Source: Bacteroidaceae bacterium (GTDB lineage: Bacteria > Bacteroidota > Bacteroidia > Bacteroidales > Bacteroidaceae). From it: DNA of 56,272 nucleotides. This document shows, in pieces, positions 26,094-35,859 of this stretch. The stretch spans positions 1 to 56,272 of the forward strand of contig CAAHEN010000148.1 of the NCBI GenBank assembly GCA_900772575.1, written 5' to 3'. The notes under the pieces were generated by a model, which searched no databases, had not been told where the DNA came from, and saw only the letters and a list, made by a program, of their open reading frames with translations. Position 1 is the first letter of the stretch. Each line of letters starts with the position of its first letter. The position numbers were made by a program, and so were the translations under genes.

Positions 26094-26597
26094 ATGAAGA
26101 AAAGAATCAAATGTCCCAAATGCGACGAGCCCATTCTGTTTGATGACAGCCAGTATGCACCAGGGCGCACACTCGTTTTCGAATGTCCTGCCTGCAACAA
26201 GCAGTTTCGTCTGCGCATACCCAGTCAAAGAACCAGTGACGATGCCGCCGACAAGCCATCCGAGCCACTGGGCACACTGATCGTCATTGAAAATGACTTT
26301 CACCTGAAACAGGAGATCCCTCTCTATGAAGGAGACAATGTCATCGGTCGCCACGTCCCGGGCACCAAAGCCAATGCAGCCATCAAGACTGTAGATCCGA
26401 GTGTTGACACGACACATTGCATCATCAACGCGCACAGAGACAGTCGCTCGGGACTGACACGGTTCGTCATACGCGATGCAAACTCCAGTACCGGAACATT
26501 CGTTCAGACAGATATTTTGCAACCACGCGACCGCGTCATCATCGCAGACGGCACCATCATCACCATTGGCGCCACGACCATGATTCTGCGTTCATAG
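26094..26597 (+). CDS. Zinc-ribbon and FHA-domain protein
   Basis: This 167-residue protein has an N-terminal zinc ribbon formed by CPKC (residues 7-10) and CPAC (about 34-37). An FHA domain (about 70-165) follows, with the phosphopeptide-binding signature IGR, the THCII region and NSSTGTFV. FHA domains bind phosphothreonine peptides; no kinase is encoded nearby. No signal or membrane segment is seen, so it is probably cytoplasmic. A GATCTTTG sequence at 26082-26089 ends four bases before the ATG, resembling a weak -7 box with a near-leaderless start. Confidence 0.85.
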   Translation: MKKRIKCPKCDEPILFDDSQYAPGRTLVFECPACNKQFRLRIPSQRTSDDAADKPSEPLGTLIVIENDFHLKQEIPLYEGDNVIGRHVPGTKANAAIKTVDPSVDTTHCIINAHRDSRSGLTRFVIRDANSSTGTFVQTDILQPRDRVIIADGTIITIGATTMILRS

Positions 26598-26637
26598 GCA
26601 ACAACCCTTCATAAACCGCCACTTCACCCCATACCCC

Positions 26638-27075
26638 ATGAAAAAAGTCCCGCTCACACTCATCTTTTTTCTCCTGATGGCATTGCCTTTCCAGTTGCTG
26701 GCCCAAAATATGGACAGTACACGCCCGTTTCGTGGTACATTTGTCTGCCAAGAGGCCAATCTGACCCTCAACCTTGACGCCTATGAAGAGAGTGTCAGTG
26801 TGCCCAATATGGATTTTTTGGGGAAGCTCAACGGCTACATGTCCGGACGTGGCGTCTATGGCGTATGGCTCATAACAAGCTGTAGCGTCGACAAGGGCAA
26901 AGTCACAATCCGCTTGAGCAACGACACCGGATCCGACGCCCAAGCTGTGATATTCACCATGCTCAATGACAGTACATTCCGCTACAGTGCAGTGGGAAAC
27001 AACGTTGTCAAAAAAGCCGTCGGACGTAAACTGGTGAAGATTGACAGCCAGATGACATTCAAGCGTAAACGATAA
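26638..27075 (+). CDS. Small secreted protein, function unknown
   Basis: I do not recognise this 145-residue protein. It has a clear type I signal peptide (MKKVPLTLIFFLLMALP, cleavage probably after LLAQ near residue 23) and a beta-rich mature part of about 120 residues ending KRKR. No lipobox is present, so it is predicted to be periplasmic or secreted. It follows the FHA gene by 40 bases in the same direction and may share its transcript. Confidence 0.75.
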   Translation: MKKVPLTLIFFLLMALPFQLLAQNMDSTRPFRGTFVCQEANLTLNLDAYEESVSVPNMDFLGKLNGYMSGRGVYGVWLITSCSVDKGKVTIRLSNDTGSDAQAVIFTMLNDSTFRYSAVGNNVVKKAVGRKLVKIDSQMTFKRKR

Positions 27076-27188
27076 TCGCCAGAATTACAGGTTGCAAGCC
27101 TATATAAATGAAATAAACCAGATATCCAGCCGTTCTAAGAACAAGCAATGGCGCCTCCCACAAAAAGTAAAAGAGGCCATAAGAATAT

Positions 27189-27887
27189 ATGCAACCAGAG
27201 TACAGCCAGACGACAAATGGGGTTCTGCATCTCAACATGACGCCGGCAGAACGTTTCGCAAAACGTGCGATAGATGCCGGCATCTCCCTGTCGGCCCTGT
27301 TACTGCTTTCCCCGCTGCTTGTTATGCTCTGCCTGCTGCTAATGGTTGGTGGCGGTTGCCGGGTCTTCTACCGCCAAGAGCGTCTGGGACGTAACGGCAA
27401 GCCATTCCAAATTCTGAAATTCCGAACCATGAGAGTCGACGCTGAGACCAATGGGCCGCAACTGGAAGTGCCCAATGATCCACGACTGACCAGAATAGGC
27501 AGTTTCCTGCGCCGCCATCATCTCGACGAGCTACCACAACTCTGGAACGTACTGGTCGGCGACATGGCCATAGTTGGGCCTCGCCCGGAGCGTCCCTACT
27601 TTGTCAAGCAGATCATGGCCCGCGACGGACGCTACCGCGACCTGTTCCAACTGCGACCAGGACTAACCTCTGAAGCCACACTTTACAATGGCTACACAAC
27701 AACTATGGACAAGATGCTACAGCGTCTTGAGCTCGACTTGCGGTACCTCAGCCGTGCCAGCCTTTTACTGGATTGTCAGATTGTCTTCAAAACATTTCTG
27801 CTCGTCGTTCGCGGCGACCAGTCCACACCAAAGCAGCAGGCAACGAGCAAAACAAACTCCAGCATAAACAACCACGCACATAGATGA
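27189..27887 (+). CDS. Undecaprenyl-phosphate sugar-phosphate transferase (short WbaP/WcaJ type)
   Basis: This 232-residue initiating transferase would load the first sugar phosphate of a polysaccharide onto the lipid carrier at the inner membrane. One hydrophobic segment (about residues 31-54) precedes the catalytic block: YRQERLGRNGKPFQILKFRTM, in part, and then DELPQLWNVLVGDMAIVGPRPE, in part. It lacks the N-terminal multi-pass domain of long family members. The start is at 27189 or, equally possible, at an ATG at 27237. Its stop overlaps the start of the SLBB exporter by four bases, which supports a role in the same export pathway. Confidence 0.9.
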   Translation: MQPEYSQTTNGVLHLNMTPAERFAKRAIDAGISLSALLLLSPLLVMLCLLLMVGGGCRVFYRQERLGRNGKPFQILKFRTMRVDAETNGPQLEVPNDPRLTRIGSFLRRHHLDELPQLWNVLVGDMAIVGPRPERPYFVKQIMARDGRYRDLFQLRPGLTSEATLYNGYTTTMDKMLQRLELDLRYLSRASLLLDCQIVFKTFLLVVRGDQSTPKQQATSKTNSSINNHAHR

Positions 27888-30427
27888 GACAGATAAGAAA
27901 ATCCATCGTTCTGGCGATATTCGCCCTGACTGTACCCTTAATGTCCCTCCACGCCCAGAAGTCAACCATGACAGACAACCAAGTCATGGAATATGTCATC
28001 AAAGAGAGTGGCAAGGGGACTCCACAGCAACAGATTGTCACTCAACTGATCGAGAAGGGTGTTCCCGTCAGCCAGATTCAACGCATACGTCGAAAGTATG
28101 AACGCGAGCGGAGCAAGGATCAACTGGGCTCACGCGACATCTCCGGTGTCGGCAACCCACAGGAACGCCTGCGTCAAAATAATGGCGACAAGAAGTCTGA
28201 CAAGCAGACCGGCGACCAACTTCGCAAAGCCGAGAAGAAGGCGGTAGACCCTTACAGTCTCTCCGAGCGGCAGCGGCAGCAGTTGCGCGAAAAACGGCAA
28301 AGCGATTATGAGGATGAGACGAAATTCATGTTTCCAGACTCTAGCGAAGTTTACGACGACTTCTTCTACCCTGAGAAAAAGGATAAGGACAAGGAGCGCA
28401 AAATCTTCGGCCGTGACATTTTCAACAACAAGAACCTGACCTTCGAGCCGGAGATGAACATAGCCACACCTTCAGATTACAGACTTGGGCCTGGGGATGC
28501 TGTTTACGTTGACGTCTGGGGCGCCTCGCAGAAGAATTTCACGGCAACAGTCTCTCCGGATGGCAATATCGACCTCGAAGGCTATGGCCCGGTCCAAGTC
28601 AGTGGCCTGACTGTAGCCCAGGCCAACGCACGTCTGCGCTCTACGCTCGGTACGCACTATGCCGGATCAAACGTGCGGCTCTCTGTCGGACAAACGAAGA
28701 CCATATCGGTCAATGTCATGGGAGCAGTCGAAGTGCCCGGCACCTATACACTCTCAGCTTTCGCCACCGTGTTCCATGCACTCTACATGGCTGGTGGCAC
28801 CAATGACATTGGTTCACTGCGTGATATCCGTGTCTACCGCAACGGCCGGCTGATAACGACCGTCGACGTGTACGACTATATACTTAATGGCAACCTGAAA
28901 GGAAATGTCCGCTTGTCATCTGGAGACGTTATCATCGTCAATCCTTACAACTGCCTGGTCAATATCACCGGCAAGGTGAAGCGCCCCATGTTCTATGAAA
29001 TGAAGCCCAATGAGAGCCTTGCCACACTGATTAAATATGCCGGTGGTTTCACTGGTGACGCTTATCAGAAAAGTGTTCGCCTTGTCCGCAAAGCGGGCAC
29101 TACAGGCATGGTATCCGTCTATTCCGTTGATGAGTTTGAGCGCAACAAGTTCCAACTGATGGACGGAGACTCAGTTGACGTGGAAGCCGTGCTCGATCGC
29201 TACGCCAATATGGTTGAAGTGCGTGGCGCCGTGTTCAGGCCGGGCATGTATCAAGTAGATGGCAATGTCAGCACAGTACGGCAGCTTCTGGAACGAGCTG
29301 GCGGAATGACAGAGGATGCCATCACAAGTCGTGGCGTCATGCACCGCCGCAAAGCCGACCGCACACTCGAAGTCATTCCCCTAGACTTGGAAGGTATCTA
29401 CAAACACACAGTTGCAGATGTCTCATTGAAAAATGAGGACATACTCTATGTCCCCAGCAAGAGCGAGCAGTTGAAAAACCGCAAACTTACGATATCCGGA
29501 GAAGTCCTGTACCCCGGCGAATATGAGTATGCTGACAACACGACCATCGAAGACCTGATTCTCCAGGCCGGTGGTCTGACCGATGCGGCCTCACTGGCAA
29601 AGGTCGATATCTCCAGAAGGATACAAAACGATACCAGCCTCGTCGCGTCGCAGGCCACGGCACAATCTTTCAGTCTTGAGCTCAAGGATGGTTTCGTCGT
29701 CAGCGGAAAGCCCGGTTTCGTCTTGCAGCCTTTCGATGAAGTCTACGTCCGCAAGTCACCAGGTTACAATGAGCAGAGCCATGTTGAGGTTACCGGTGAA
29801 GTACCCTTTGAGGGATTGTATGTCCTGACAAAGAAAAACTTCCGCCTCAGTGACCTGTTAAAGGCTGCTGGCGGATTGAACAAAGAGGCCTACCCTAAGG
29901 GGGCCCGCCTTCTCCGCATACTGACTGCAACCGAAAAGGTGCAGATGCAGCAAATGCTGACGGCGACCATCAGCGGTGACTCCGTTGACGTCCGCAAACT
30001 TGATATCGGCGACACCCGCTATATCGGCATCAACTTGGACAAAGCGTTGGAAAATCCAGGCAATGATCAATGGGACATTGTGCTGCAAGACGGGGACAAG
30101 CTCACAGTGCCACAGATCAACAATACAGTGTCGGTCAATGGAGAAGTCTTGTATCCCAATACCGTCGCCTACACCAAGGGTAAAAAACTGAGCTACTACA
30201 TCAATCAGACTGGCGGTTACACGCAGCGCGCACGTACAAGTCGCGTTTTTGCCGTCAACATGAATGGCACAGTGACCCGTGTCAAGTCCTCCAAGGACAT
30301 TCAGCCAGGCAGCCGTATTGTGGTGCCAGCAAAGAGCCGTCGGCGTGGCATGTCATTTGCTGAGATTATCAGTCTAGGCTCGATAACCGCCACTTTGGCC
30401 GCAGTGATTGCTACACTCGTCAAGTAA
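27884..30427 (+). CDS. Wza-like polysaccharide export protein with six SLBB domains
   Basis: This 847-residue outer-membrane polysaccharide exporter has a type I signal peptide (residues 1-24, ending LHAQ), a charged helical segment (about 30-160) and a poly_export domain (about 190-270, with YRLGPGDAVYVDVWG). Six SLBB repeats start near 275, 360, 445, 535, 635 and 750, each with a GxV-pP-G-Y pattern and a terminal AGG. A hydrophobic segment at the extreme C-terminus may be the outer-membrane helix of the Wza type. Canonical Wza has fewer repeats. No lipobox is seen. It overlaps the sugar transferase gene by four bases, but no chain-length regulator is adjacent. Confidence 0.92.
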   Translation: MRQIRKSIVLAIFALTVPLMSLHAQKSTMTDNQVMEYVIKESGKGTPQQQIVTQLIEKGVPVSQIQRIRRKYERERSKDQLGSRDISGVGNPQERLRQNNGDKKSDKQTGDQLRKAEKKAVDPYSLSERQRQQLREKRQSDYEDETKFMFPDSSEVYDDFFYPEKKDKDKERKIFGRDIFNNKNLTFEPEMNIATPSDYRLGPGDAVYVDVWGASQKNFTATVSPDGNIDLEGYGPVQVSGLTVAQANARLRSTLGTHYAGSNVRLSVGQTKTISVNVMGAVEVPGTYTLSAFATVFHALYMAGGTNDIGSLRDIRVYRNGRLITTVDVYDYILNGNLKGNVRLSSGDVIIVNPYNCLVNITGKVKRPMFYEMKPNESLATLIKYAGGFTGDAYQKSVRLVRKAGTTGMVSVYSVDEFERNKFQLMDGDSVDVEAVLDRYANMVEVRGAVFRPGMYQVDGNVSTVRQLLERAGGMTEDAITSRGVMHRRKADRTLEVIPLDLEGIYKHTVADVSLKNEDILYVPSKSEQLKNRKLTISGEVLYPGEYEYADNTTIEDLILQAGGLTDAASLAKVDISRRIQNDTSLVASQATAQSFSLELKDGFVVSGKPGFVLQPFDEVYVRKSPGYNEQSHVEVTGEVPFEGLYVLTKKNFRLSDLLKAAGGLNKEAYPKGARLLRILTATEKVQMQQMLTATISGDSVDVRKLDIGDTRYIGINLDKALENPGNDQWDIVLQDGDKLTVPQINNTVSVNGEVLYPNTVAYTKGKKLSYYINQTGGYTQRARTSRVFAVNMNGTVTRVKSSKDIQPGSRIVVPAKSRRRGMSFAEIISLGSITATLAAVIATLVK

Positions 30428-30494
30428 AATACCAGAGTCTGGCGGGGTGCCTTCCAGCGTTTCCGAACCCCGTCCAACAATAGGAGTGCTACAT

Positions 30495-32825
30495 ATGACA
30501 TTCCCACTGAAACAATACAGAATCGCCATAACCCTGTTTCGGCTTTCGGCCGTGGCAGGGTTAGGCCTTTTCTTGGCGTCATGCAGTGCCGAGCGCTTTT
30601 TGCCCAACGACGAAGCGCAACTGCTTTCTTCTGTCAAGATAAAGAACGATAGCAAGCTGCCTTCGCCTTCATCATTCCGCAGCTATGTTGTGCAAGAGCC
30701 AAACTCCCGTTGGTTCAACCTCTTCAAGGTTCCATTGGGCCTCTATTGCCTGCAGACGGCCGACAGCACATGCAGGTTCAACCGTTTCGTCAGACGACTT
30801 GGACAGGCACCTGTCATCTATGACCATGGATTGACACAATATTCAGTTCAAGCCATCGGCAATGCGCTCAGAAGCCAGGGATTTCTGCATGCCACAGTCA
30901 GCGCCGACACCATCAGCCGGAAACGACGTGTCAAAGTCACCTACCGCCTGCGACCGGGACTGCCAAGCTACGTGGACAGCATACAGTACGTGTTTGACAA
31001 TGCTGCCGTCCGGCAAGTCGTCATGTCCGACTCTGCTGGCTGCAAGTTGTACAAAGGCATGACGCTCAACACCAGCATACTCAACAATGAGCGTTCACGC
31101 ATCGTCAATTTGCTGCGCAACAGCGGCTATTATTACGTTCACCGTGAATTCGTCTCCTTCCGAGCCGACACATTGCCAGATGACTATGGCGTAAGACTGA
31201 CGCTCCATGTCACATGCCCACCAGACATTGATCCCGACATTGCTTACCAAACTTACCGCATCGGTCACGTCACAGTGCGTGAGAATCTCACTGACAACGA
31301 GCCTACGGATTCTACCGCTTATGACGGTATCGGTATCCTGCACCAGAAGAAGGGGCTCAAAATTTTCCGACGCGTATACAGTAACCACATCAGCATACGC
31401 CCGGACAGCCTCTACAACGCACAGAACCTGCAACGCACTTATGCCGCATTGAATAGCCTACAGGCCGTCAACTACTCAGCAATCCGGTTTTGGGATGCCG
31501 AAAACGACACGTCGGCCTTGGACTGCGACATCAGCGTGCAGCTCAACAAGCCTCATACCATCAGTGCTGAACTTGAAGGCACAAACACTGCCGGTGATCT
31601 CGGGGCTGCCGTGACGCTCTCTTATGCCAACCGTAATGTGTTCAGAGGGGCTGAGGCGCTCTCGTTGAAGCTGCGCAGCGCTTATGAGGCCATCACAGGC
31701 CTTGAGGGCTACAACAACCAGAACTATTTGGAATACAGCGGAGAGATAGGACTTCGTTTCCCTTCATTGCTGGCACCTTTCGTTTCCCGGCACACCAAGC
31801 GGGCACTCAATGCCAACTCTGAAGTATCTCTGCTATACGACTCTCAGAACCGCCCGGAATTCCACCGCCGTGTACTGACTGCGACGTGGGCTTATCGCTG
31901 GGCACCCATTACCGACACACGCCGCCAGCACCGTCTCGACATGCTCAGTCTCAACTATGTATTCATGCCTTGGATCTCAGAGACGTTCAGGCAAGACTAC
32001 CTTGATGGCTCTGACCCACGCTATGCTGTGCTGCGCTACAGCTATGAGAATCTATTCATCATGAAGCTCGGCTACTCTTTCACCTATAACTCTCTTAAAA
32101 ATGCGCCGACCACAGGGCTCTATCACACCAATGGCTATCAGTTGCGCCTCAGCGTCGAGACTGCGGGCAATGTGCTGTATGCTGCCTCAAAACTGTTGCA
32201 CTCAAAGAAAAATGAGCGTGGGCAATACAACTTGTTCAACATTGCCTACTCCCAATATGCCAAGATAGACTTCGACTACGCCAAGAGTTTCATTATAGAT
32301 GACCGCAATTCTATTGCACTTCACACGTTCTTTGGCATCGGCATACCTTACGGCAACTCCACCATCTTGCCTTACGAGAAGCGCTACTTCTCTGGTGGTG
32401 CCAACAGTGTCAGGGGGTGGAGCGTGCGTGAACTCGGTCCTGGCAGCTATGTGGGAAAAGACGGAAAGATAGACTTTATCAACCAGACGGGTAACCTGAA
32501 GCTTGATCTGAGCCTCGAATACCGCACTCACCTGTTCTGGAAATTCCACGCAGCCGCCTTTATCGACGCCGGCAACATCTGGAACACACGGAACTATGCC
32601 GACCAACCGGGTGGCCAGTTCAAGTTCGACACTTTCTATCGGCAGATTGCAGTGGCATACGGACTCGGCGTGCGCTTCAACCTAGACTATTTCGTGCTCA
32701 GGCTCGACGGCGGCATGAAGGCCATCAATCCTGCATTCGAAAGCGGCATCAGGCACTACCCTCTTATCCGCCCCAATCTCTCACGTGACTTTACCTTTCA
32801 CTTCGCCGTAGGACTTCCGTTCTGA
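30495..32825 (+). CDS. TamL-type Omp85 (BamA superfamily) lipoprotein
   Basis: This 776-residue outer-membrane protein has a lipobox LASC (C30), which marks the Bacteroidetes TamL-like group; BamA and TamA are not lipoproteins. POTRA-like periplasmic repeats occupy about residues 55-380, followed by a C-terminal 16-strand beta barrel. The L6 loop carries VRGW (Omp85 consensus VRGF/Y), and the protein ends FHFAVGLPF, with a terminal phenylalanine. I chose the ATG at 30495 because AGGAG precedes it; a TTG frame starting inside the SLBB gene is not credible. It follows the SLBB gene by 67 bases. A second paralogue lies at 47298-49820. Confidence 0.88.
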   Translation: MTFPLKQYRIAITLFRLSAVAGLGLFLASCSAERFLPNDEAQLLSSVKIKNDSKLPSPSSFRSYVVQEPNSRWFNLFKVPLGLYCLQTADSTCRFNRFVRRLGQAPVIYDHGLTQYSVQAIGNALRSQGFLHATVSADTISRKRRVKVTYRLRPGLPSYVDSIQYVFDNAAVRQVVMSDSAGCKLYKGMTLNTSILNNERSRIVNLLRNSGYYYVHREFVSFRADTLPDDYGVRLTLHVTCPPDIDPDIAYQTYRIGHVTVRENLTDNEPTDSTAYDGIGILHQKKGLKIFRRVYSNHISIRPDSLYNAQNLQRTYAALNSLQAVNYSAIRFWDAENDTSALDCDISVQLNKPHTISAELEGTNTAGDLGAAVTLSYANRNVFRGAEALSLKLRSAYEAITGLEGYNNQNYLEYSGEIGLRFPSLLAPFVSRHTKRALNANSEVSLLYDSQNRPEFHRRVLTATWAYRWAPITDTRRQHRLDMLSLNYVFMPWISETFRQDYLDGSDPRYAVLRYSYENLFIMKLGYSFTYNSLKNAPTTGLYHTNGYQLRLSVETAGNVLYAASKLLHSKKNERGQYNLFNIAYSQYAKIDFDYAKSFIIDDRNSIALHTFFGIGIPYGNSTILPYEKRYFSGGANSVRGWSVRELGPGSYVGKDGKIDFINQTGNLKLDLSLEYRTHLFWKFHAAAFIDAGNIWNTRNYADQPGGQFKFDTFYRQIAVAYGLGVRFNLDYFVLRLDGGMKAINPAFESGIRHYPLIRPNLSRDFTFHFAVGLPF

Positions 32826-32854
32826 GCACCACCACAAGCCTTCTCTTCCAGCCC

Positions 32855-34948
32855 ATGTCCGCACGCCTCCCACACTCTTTGCCACACTTGTTATTTGCCG
32901 CCTTGCTTGCTTGGGCTTGCCTCATGACGCCAACCGCTGCACTGGGGCAGAATGCCACTGACGAGGCGGAACAGTTTATGACGTGGGATGAGTTTCTCGC
33001 TGAATACATGGAGCGTCACAGCGTCTATGAAGACCATGAAGAGGCACCGCTACTTGTCATCGACTACCTCGAACAGTGCCATGCCCACCCCCTCAACATC
33101 AATACCGCTACGCGTGATGAGCTTCTCGATCTTGCATTCATCGATGAGGCGCAAGCCGACTCCATCATCGCTTACAGAAAAAAGCACCGGCGCATCATCA
33201 CATTGGGGGAACTGCAACTGATATCACGTCTGAGCTACGACGATCGCCGATGGCTATCGCTCTTCACCTTCGCAGGAGACACGGTGGCACCCGCGGCCAG
33301 TTTCAAACAGGTCTACTTTGGTGGCAAGCACCAGATTGTGGCCCGTCTTGACGCCCCACTTTACCAACGGGCCGGGCAGCGCACTTACTCCACGGAGGAA
33401 CTGCTACAGAATCCTAACCGCATATACCTCGGCAACGGTCTGTCCAACACCGTCAGATACCGCTATACACACGCCAACAATGTGGCATATGGCCTGACCT
33501 TGCAGAAAGACGCCGGTGAGCCGTTCGCCAACCACGGCAACTATCCTTACGACTATGTGTCCGCTTACGTCCACAGGCGCTTGCCACACAGTGGCCATGC
33601 CTTGTGGCTAGGTGATTACAAGGTGCGCACAGGCCAGGGACTGCTCTTGGGGCACGCCGCTTTTGGCGGACGCACCTCACTGGTAGAGCGCCTGCCATCC
33701 GTCCGCAAGGCGATACGTCCGCATACGTCCGCTGCCGAGACGGGCTTCATGCGTGGTGTGGTCGCCACATTCGTTCACCACAATTGGCAACTGACCGCAT
33801 TCGGCTCGTGGCTGCGCATTGACGGACGTGTCACAGACGATACGATACGCAGTCTGAAGACCGACGGCTTACACCGTACACTGGCTGAAATGGAACGAAA
33901 GAATGTTGCCACGCAACTGACTGCCGGCGCACGGATTGAGCACAGTACCACGGTACGCTCATTAGGTGCCACACTGCTTTATGACCATTTCAGTCTGCCG
34001 CTCTGGCCCGACCTGCGCACCTATAACCGCCATTACTTCCGTGGCCAGCACGCTGCTGGACTGGCAATCGACTACAGGCAGAGTGGGCGGAAATGGGACA
34101 CACAGGCAGAACTGGCTGTCGATCGGCACATGTATCCGGCGCTCAGCAGTGTGACTAGGCTAGAACTCAGACTCATAGCCCTGACCTTGCAGTTCAGACA
34201 CTTCTCGCCGCGCTATGTGGCGCCTCATGCCGATGCCATAGCCAGACAGTCGAGAGCTCAAAATGAGACTGGACTTCTCTTCGGACTCACCATGCGCCCC
34301 ATACAGCAGTTGGCCGTGACCGCTTATGCCGATCTTTTCTACCACCCACAACCGCTGTATCGCGTCAGCAAAAATGGGAGTAAAGGCATGGAAGCATCAC
34401 TGCAAGCCCGTTACACCCTTAATGGCACCACGGCACTCGAAGGCCGTTATCGCTGGACACTGCGCGAACAAGACGTCACTGGCCATAAAGGCCTGTTACA
34501 GTATGTACAGACACACAGGATGCGATATGCCTTAGTTAAAGACGTCAGCTCAAGCCTGACACTGCGCACCGCTGTCGACGCATCGCTCATCACGTCACAG
34601 ACTTCACGGCCTGCAATGGGCTGGATGCTTTCATCGAGAGCCACATGCCAGCTGTCCAAACAATGGAGTGCGGCGGCATTCGCAGCCGTCTTTTTCACTG
34701 ACGACTACGCCACACGGCTCTATGCCTATGAGCCGCAAATGCGCTATGGCGGGGCCTTCCCGTCGTATGCTTATCATGGTCTCAGAACCGTGGCATTGGC
34801 AAACTACAGCATGTGCCCTGCATTGACATTATCTGCCCGTTACAGTCTGCTGCATTATTTCAACCGCTCACAAATCAGTTCGGGAACCCAGCTCATCGAT
34901 TCCTCCTCCCAGAACGATCTGTCCGTACAACTGCTATGGCAGTTTTGA
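32855..34948 (+). CDS. Helix-hairpin-helix outer-membrane beta-barrel protein
   Basis: This 697-residue protein has a signal peptide (about residues 1-31), an N-terminal helix-hairpin-helix region (about 76-140; HPLNINTATRDELLDL and TLGELQLISRL are the two hairpins), and then about 540 residues of alternating, aromatic-rich beta strands ending in a terminal LLWQF, like an outer-membrane barrel. HhH modules usually bind DNA (ComEA) or act as protein contacts (GspK); here they are predicted to be periplasmic. The family is known in Bacteroidetes but I know no assigned function. It follows the TamL-type gene by 29 bases, suggesting an envelope operon. Confidence 0.82.
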   Translation: MSARLPHSLPHLLFAALLAWACLMTPTAALGQNATDEAEQFMTWDEFLAEYMERHSVYEDHEEAPLLVIDYLEQCHAHPLNINTATRDELLDLAFIDEAQADSIIAYRKKHRRIITLGELQLISRLSYDDRRWLSLFTFAGDTVAPAASFKQVYFGGKHQIVARLDAPLYQRAGQRTYSTEELLQNPNRIYLGNGLSNTVRYRYTHANNVAYGLTLQKDAGEPFANHGNYPYDYVSAYVHRRLPHSGHALWLGDYKVRTGQGLLLGHAAFGGRTSLVERLPSVRKAIRPHTSAAETGFMRGVVATFVHHNWQLTAFGSWLRIDGRVTDDTIRSLKTDGLHRTLAEMERKNVATQLTAGARIEHSTTVRSLGATLLYDHFSLPLWPDLRTYNRHYFRGQHAAGLAIDYRQSGRKWDTQAELAVDRHMYPALSSVTRLELRLIALTLQFRHFSPRYVAPHADAIARQSRAQNETGLLFGLTMRPIQQLAVTAYADLFYHPQPLYRVSKNGSKGMEASLQARYTLNGTTALEGRYRWTLREQDVTGHKGLLQYVQTHRMRYALVKDVSSSLTLRTAVDASLITSQTSRPAMGWMLSSRATCQLSKQWSAAAFAAVFFTDDYATRLYAYEPQMRYGGAFPSYAYHGLRTVALANYSMCPALTLSARYSLLHYFNRSQISSGTQLIDSSSQNDLSVQLLWQF

Positions 34949-35000
34949 CCCATGAAAAGCCGCTTTGCCGATATTCTAATGTTGATTCATTGGGGGTAAA
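34940..35000. other. Inverted repeat between convergent genes
   Basis: CAGTTTTGACCCATGAA (containing the stop of the HhH gene) and TTCATTGGGGGTAAAACTG are imperfect inverted repeats separated by about 25 bases, between the HhH gene and convergent trpA. It may act as a two-way terminator. Coordinates are good to about two bases. Confidence 0.45.
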
Positions 35001-35082
35001 ACTGTTTTGGGAGGAGTCCTCATGTTCGTCATCAAAGGTCATCGGCCACACACGTTGTCGTGGCACAAGCGAAATCACAGTG

Positions 35083-35859
35083 CTATTCTGACGCCAAGGC
35101 TGCCTGCAAGGCTTTGACCGCTGCCGCTGGCGTACCGCACTGGCCCAGCAGGGAGACAAACTTGGAACCGACAATGACACCGGCGGAATAAGTGTCGGCG
35201 GCACGGCGCGTCGGCAGGTTGCTGACGCCGAAGCCCACAAGAAATGGGTGGTGCAGCTCCATGGATTTCAGTCGTCTGAAATAGGCTTCGCGTGAGGCAT
35301 CGAACGAGTGCTGTGCTCCTGTGACTGCGGCAGAGCTTACAGCATAAATGAACCCATCAGTTGCGGTGTCGATCTGACGGATACGTCGCTCTGGCGTTTC
35401 AGGAGTGACGAGAAACACAAACTCCAGGCCATGGTGGACAGCAGCGTCTCTGAACTCTTTTTCGTAGACCTCGAACGGCAGGTCGGGAATGATGAGGCCG
35501 TCTATGCCACAATCGGCGCATTCTTTGCAGAAGCGCTCAAAGCCGAAGTGCAGGATGGGATTGAGATAGCCCATGAGTATAAGCGGGATGTGAATGTCCT
35601 TACGCACATCGTGTAGCTGTTCAAAGAGCAGCCTGACGCTCATACCGTTGCGCAAAGCCTTGGTTGCGGCGTCTTGTATGACTGGGCCGTCTGCCAAGGG
35701 GTCACTGAAAGGAATGCCAATTTCGGCCATATCCACTCCGCCCTCTTGGAGGGCCGATAGTGTGTCATGAGTACCGTCAAGTGTCGGGTGCCCGGCACAG
35801 AAGTAGACAGATAGAATGCCGTCGGGCTTTTTGCTGAATAGTTGGTTTATACGGTTCAT
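35083..35859 (-). CDS. trpA: Tryptophan synthase alpha subunit
   Basis: This 258-residue subunit cleaves indole-3-glycerol phosphate to indole and glyceraldehyde 3-phosphate; indole is channelled to TrpB. The TIM-barrel motifs are complete: catalytic E46 in AEIGIPFSDPLADGP, D57 in the same block, and the phosphate-binding region near GFGVSN. It is the last gene of the trp operon and its start overlaps the end of trpF by four bases. Family length is normal. Confidence 0.96.
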   Translation of the reverse strand: MNRINQLFSKKPDGILSVYFCAGHPTLDGTHDTLSALQEGGVDMAEIGIPFSDPLADGPVIQDAATKALRNGMSVRLLFEQLHDVRKDIHIPLILMGYLNPILHFGFERFCKECADCGIDGLIIPDLPFEVYEKEFRDAAVHHGLEFVFLVTPETPERRIRQIDTATDGFIYAVSSAAVTGAQHSFDASREAYFRRLKSMELHHPFLVGFGVSNLPTRRAADTYSAGVIVGSKFVSLLGQCGTPAAAVKALQAALASE

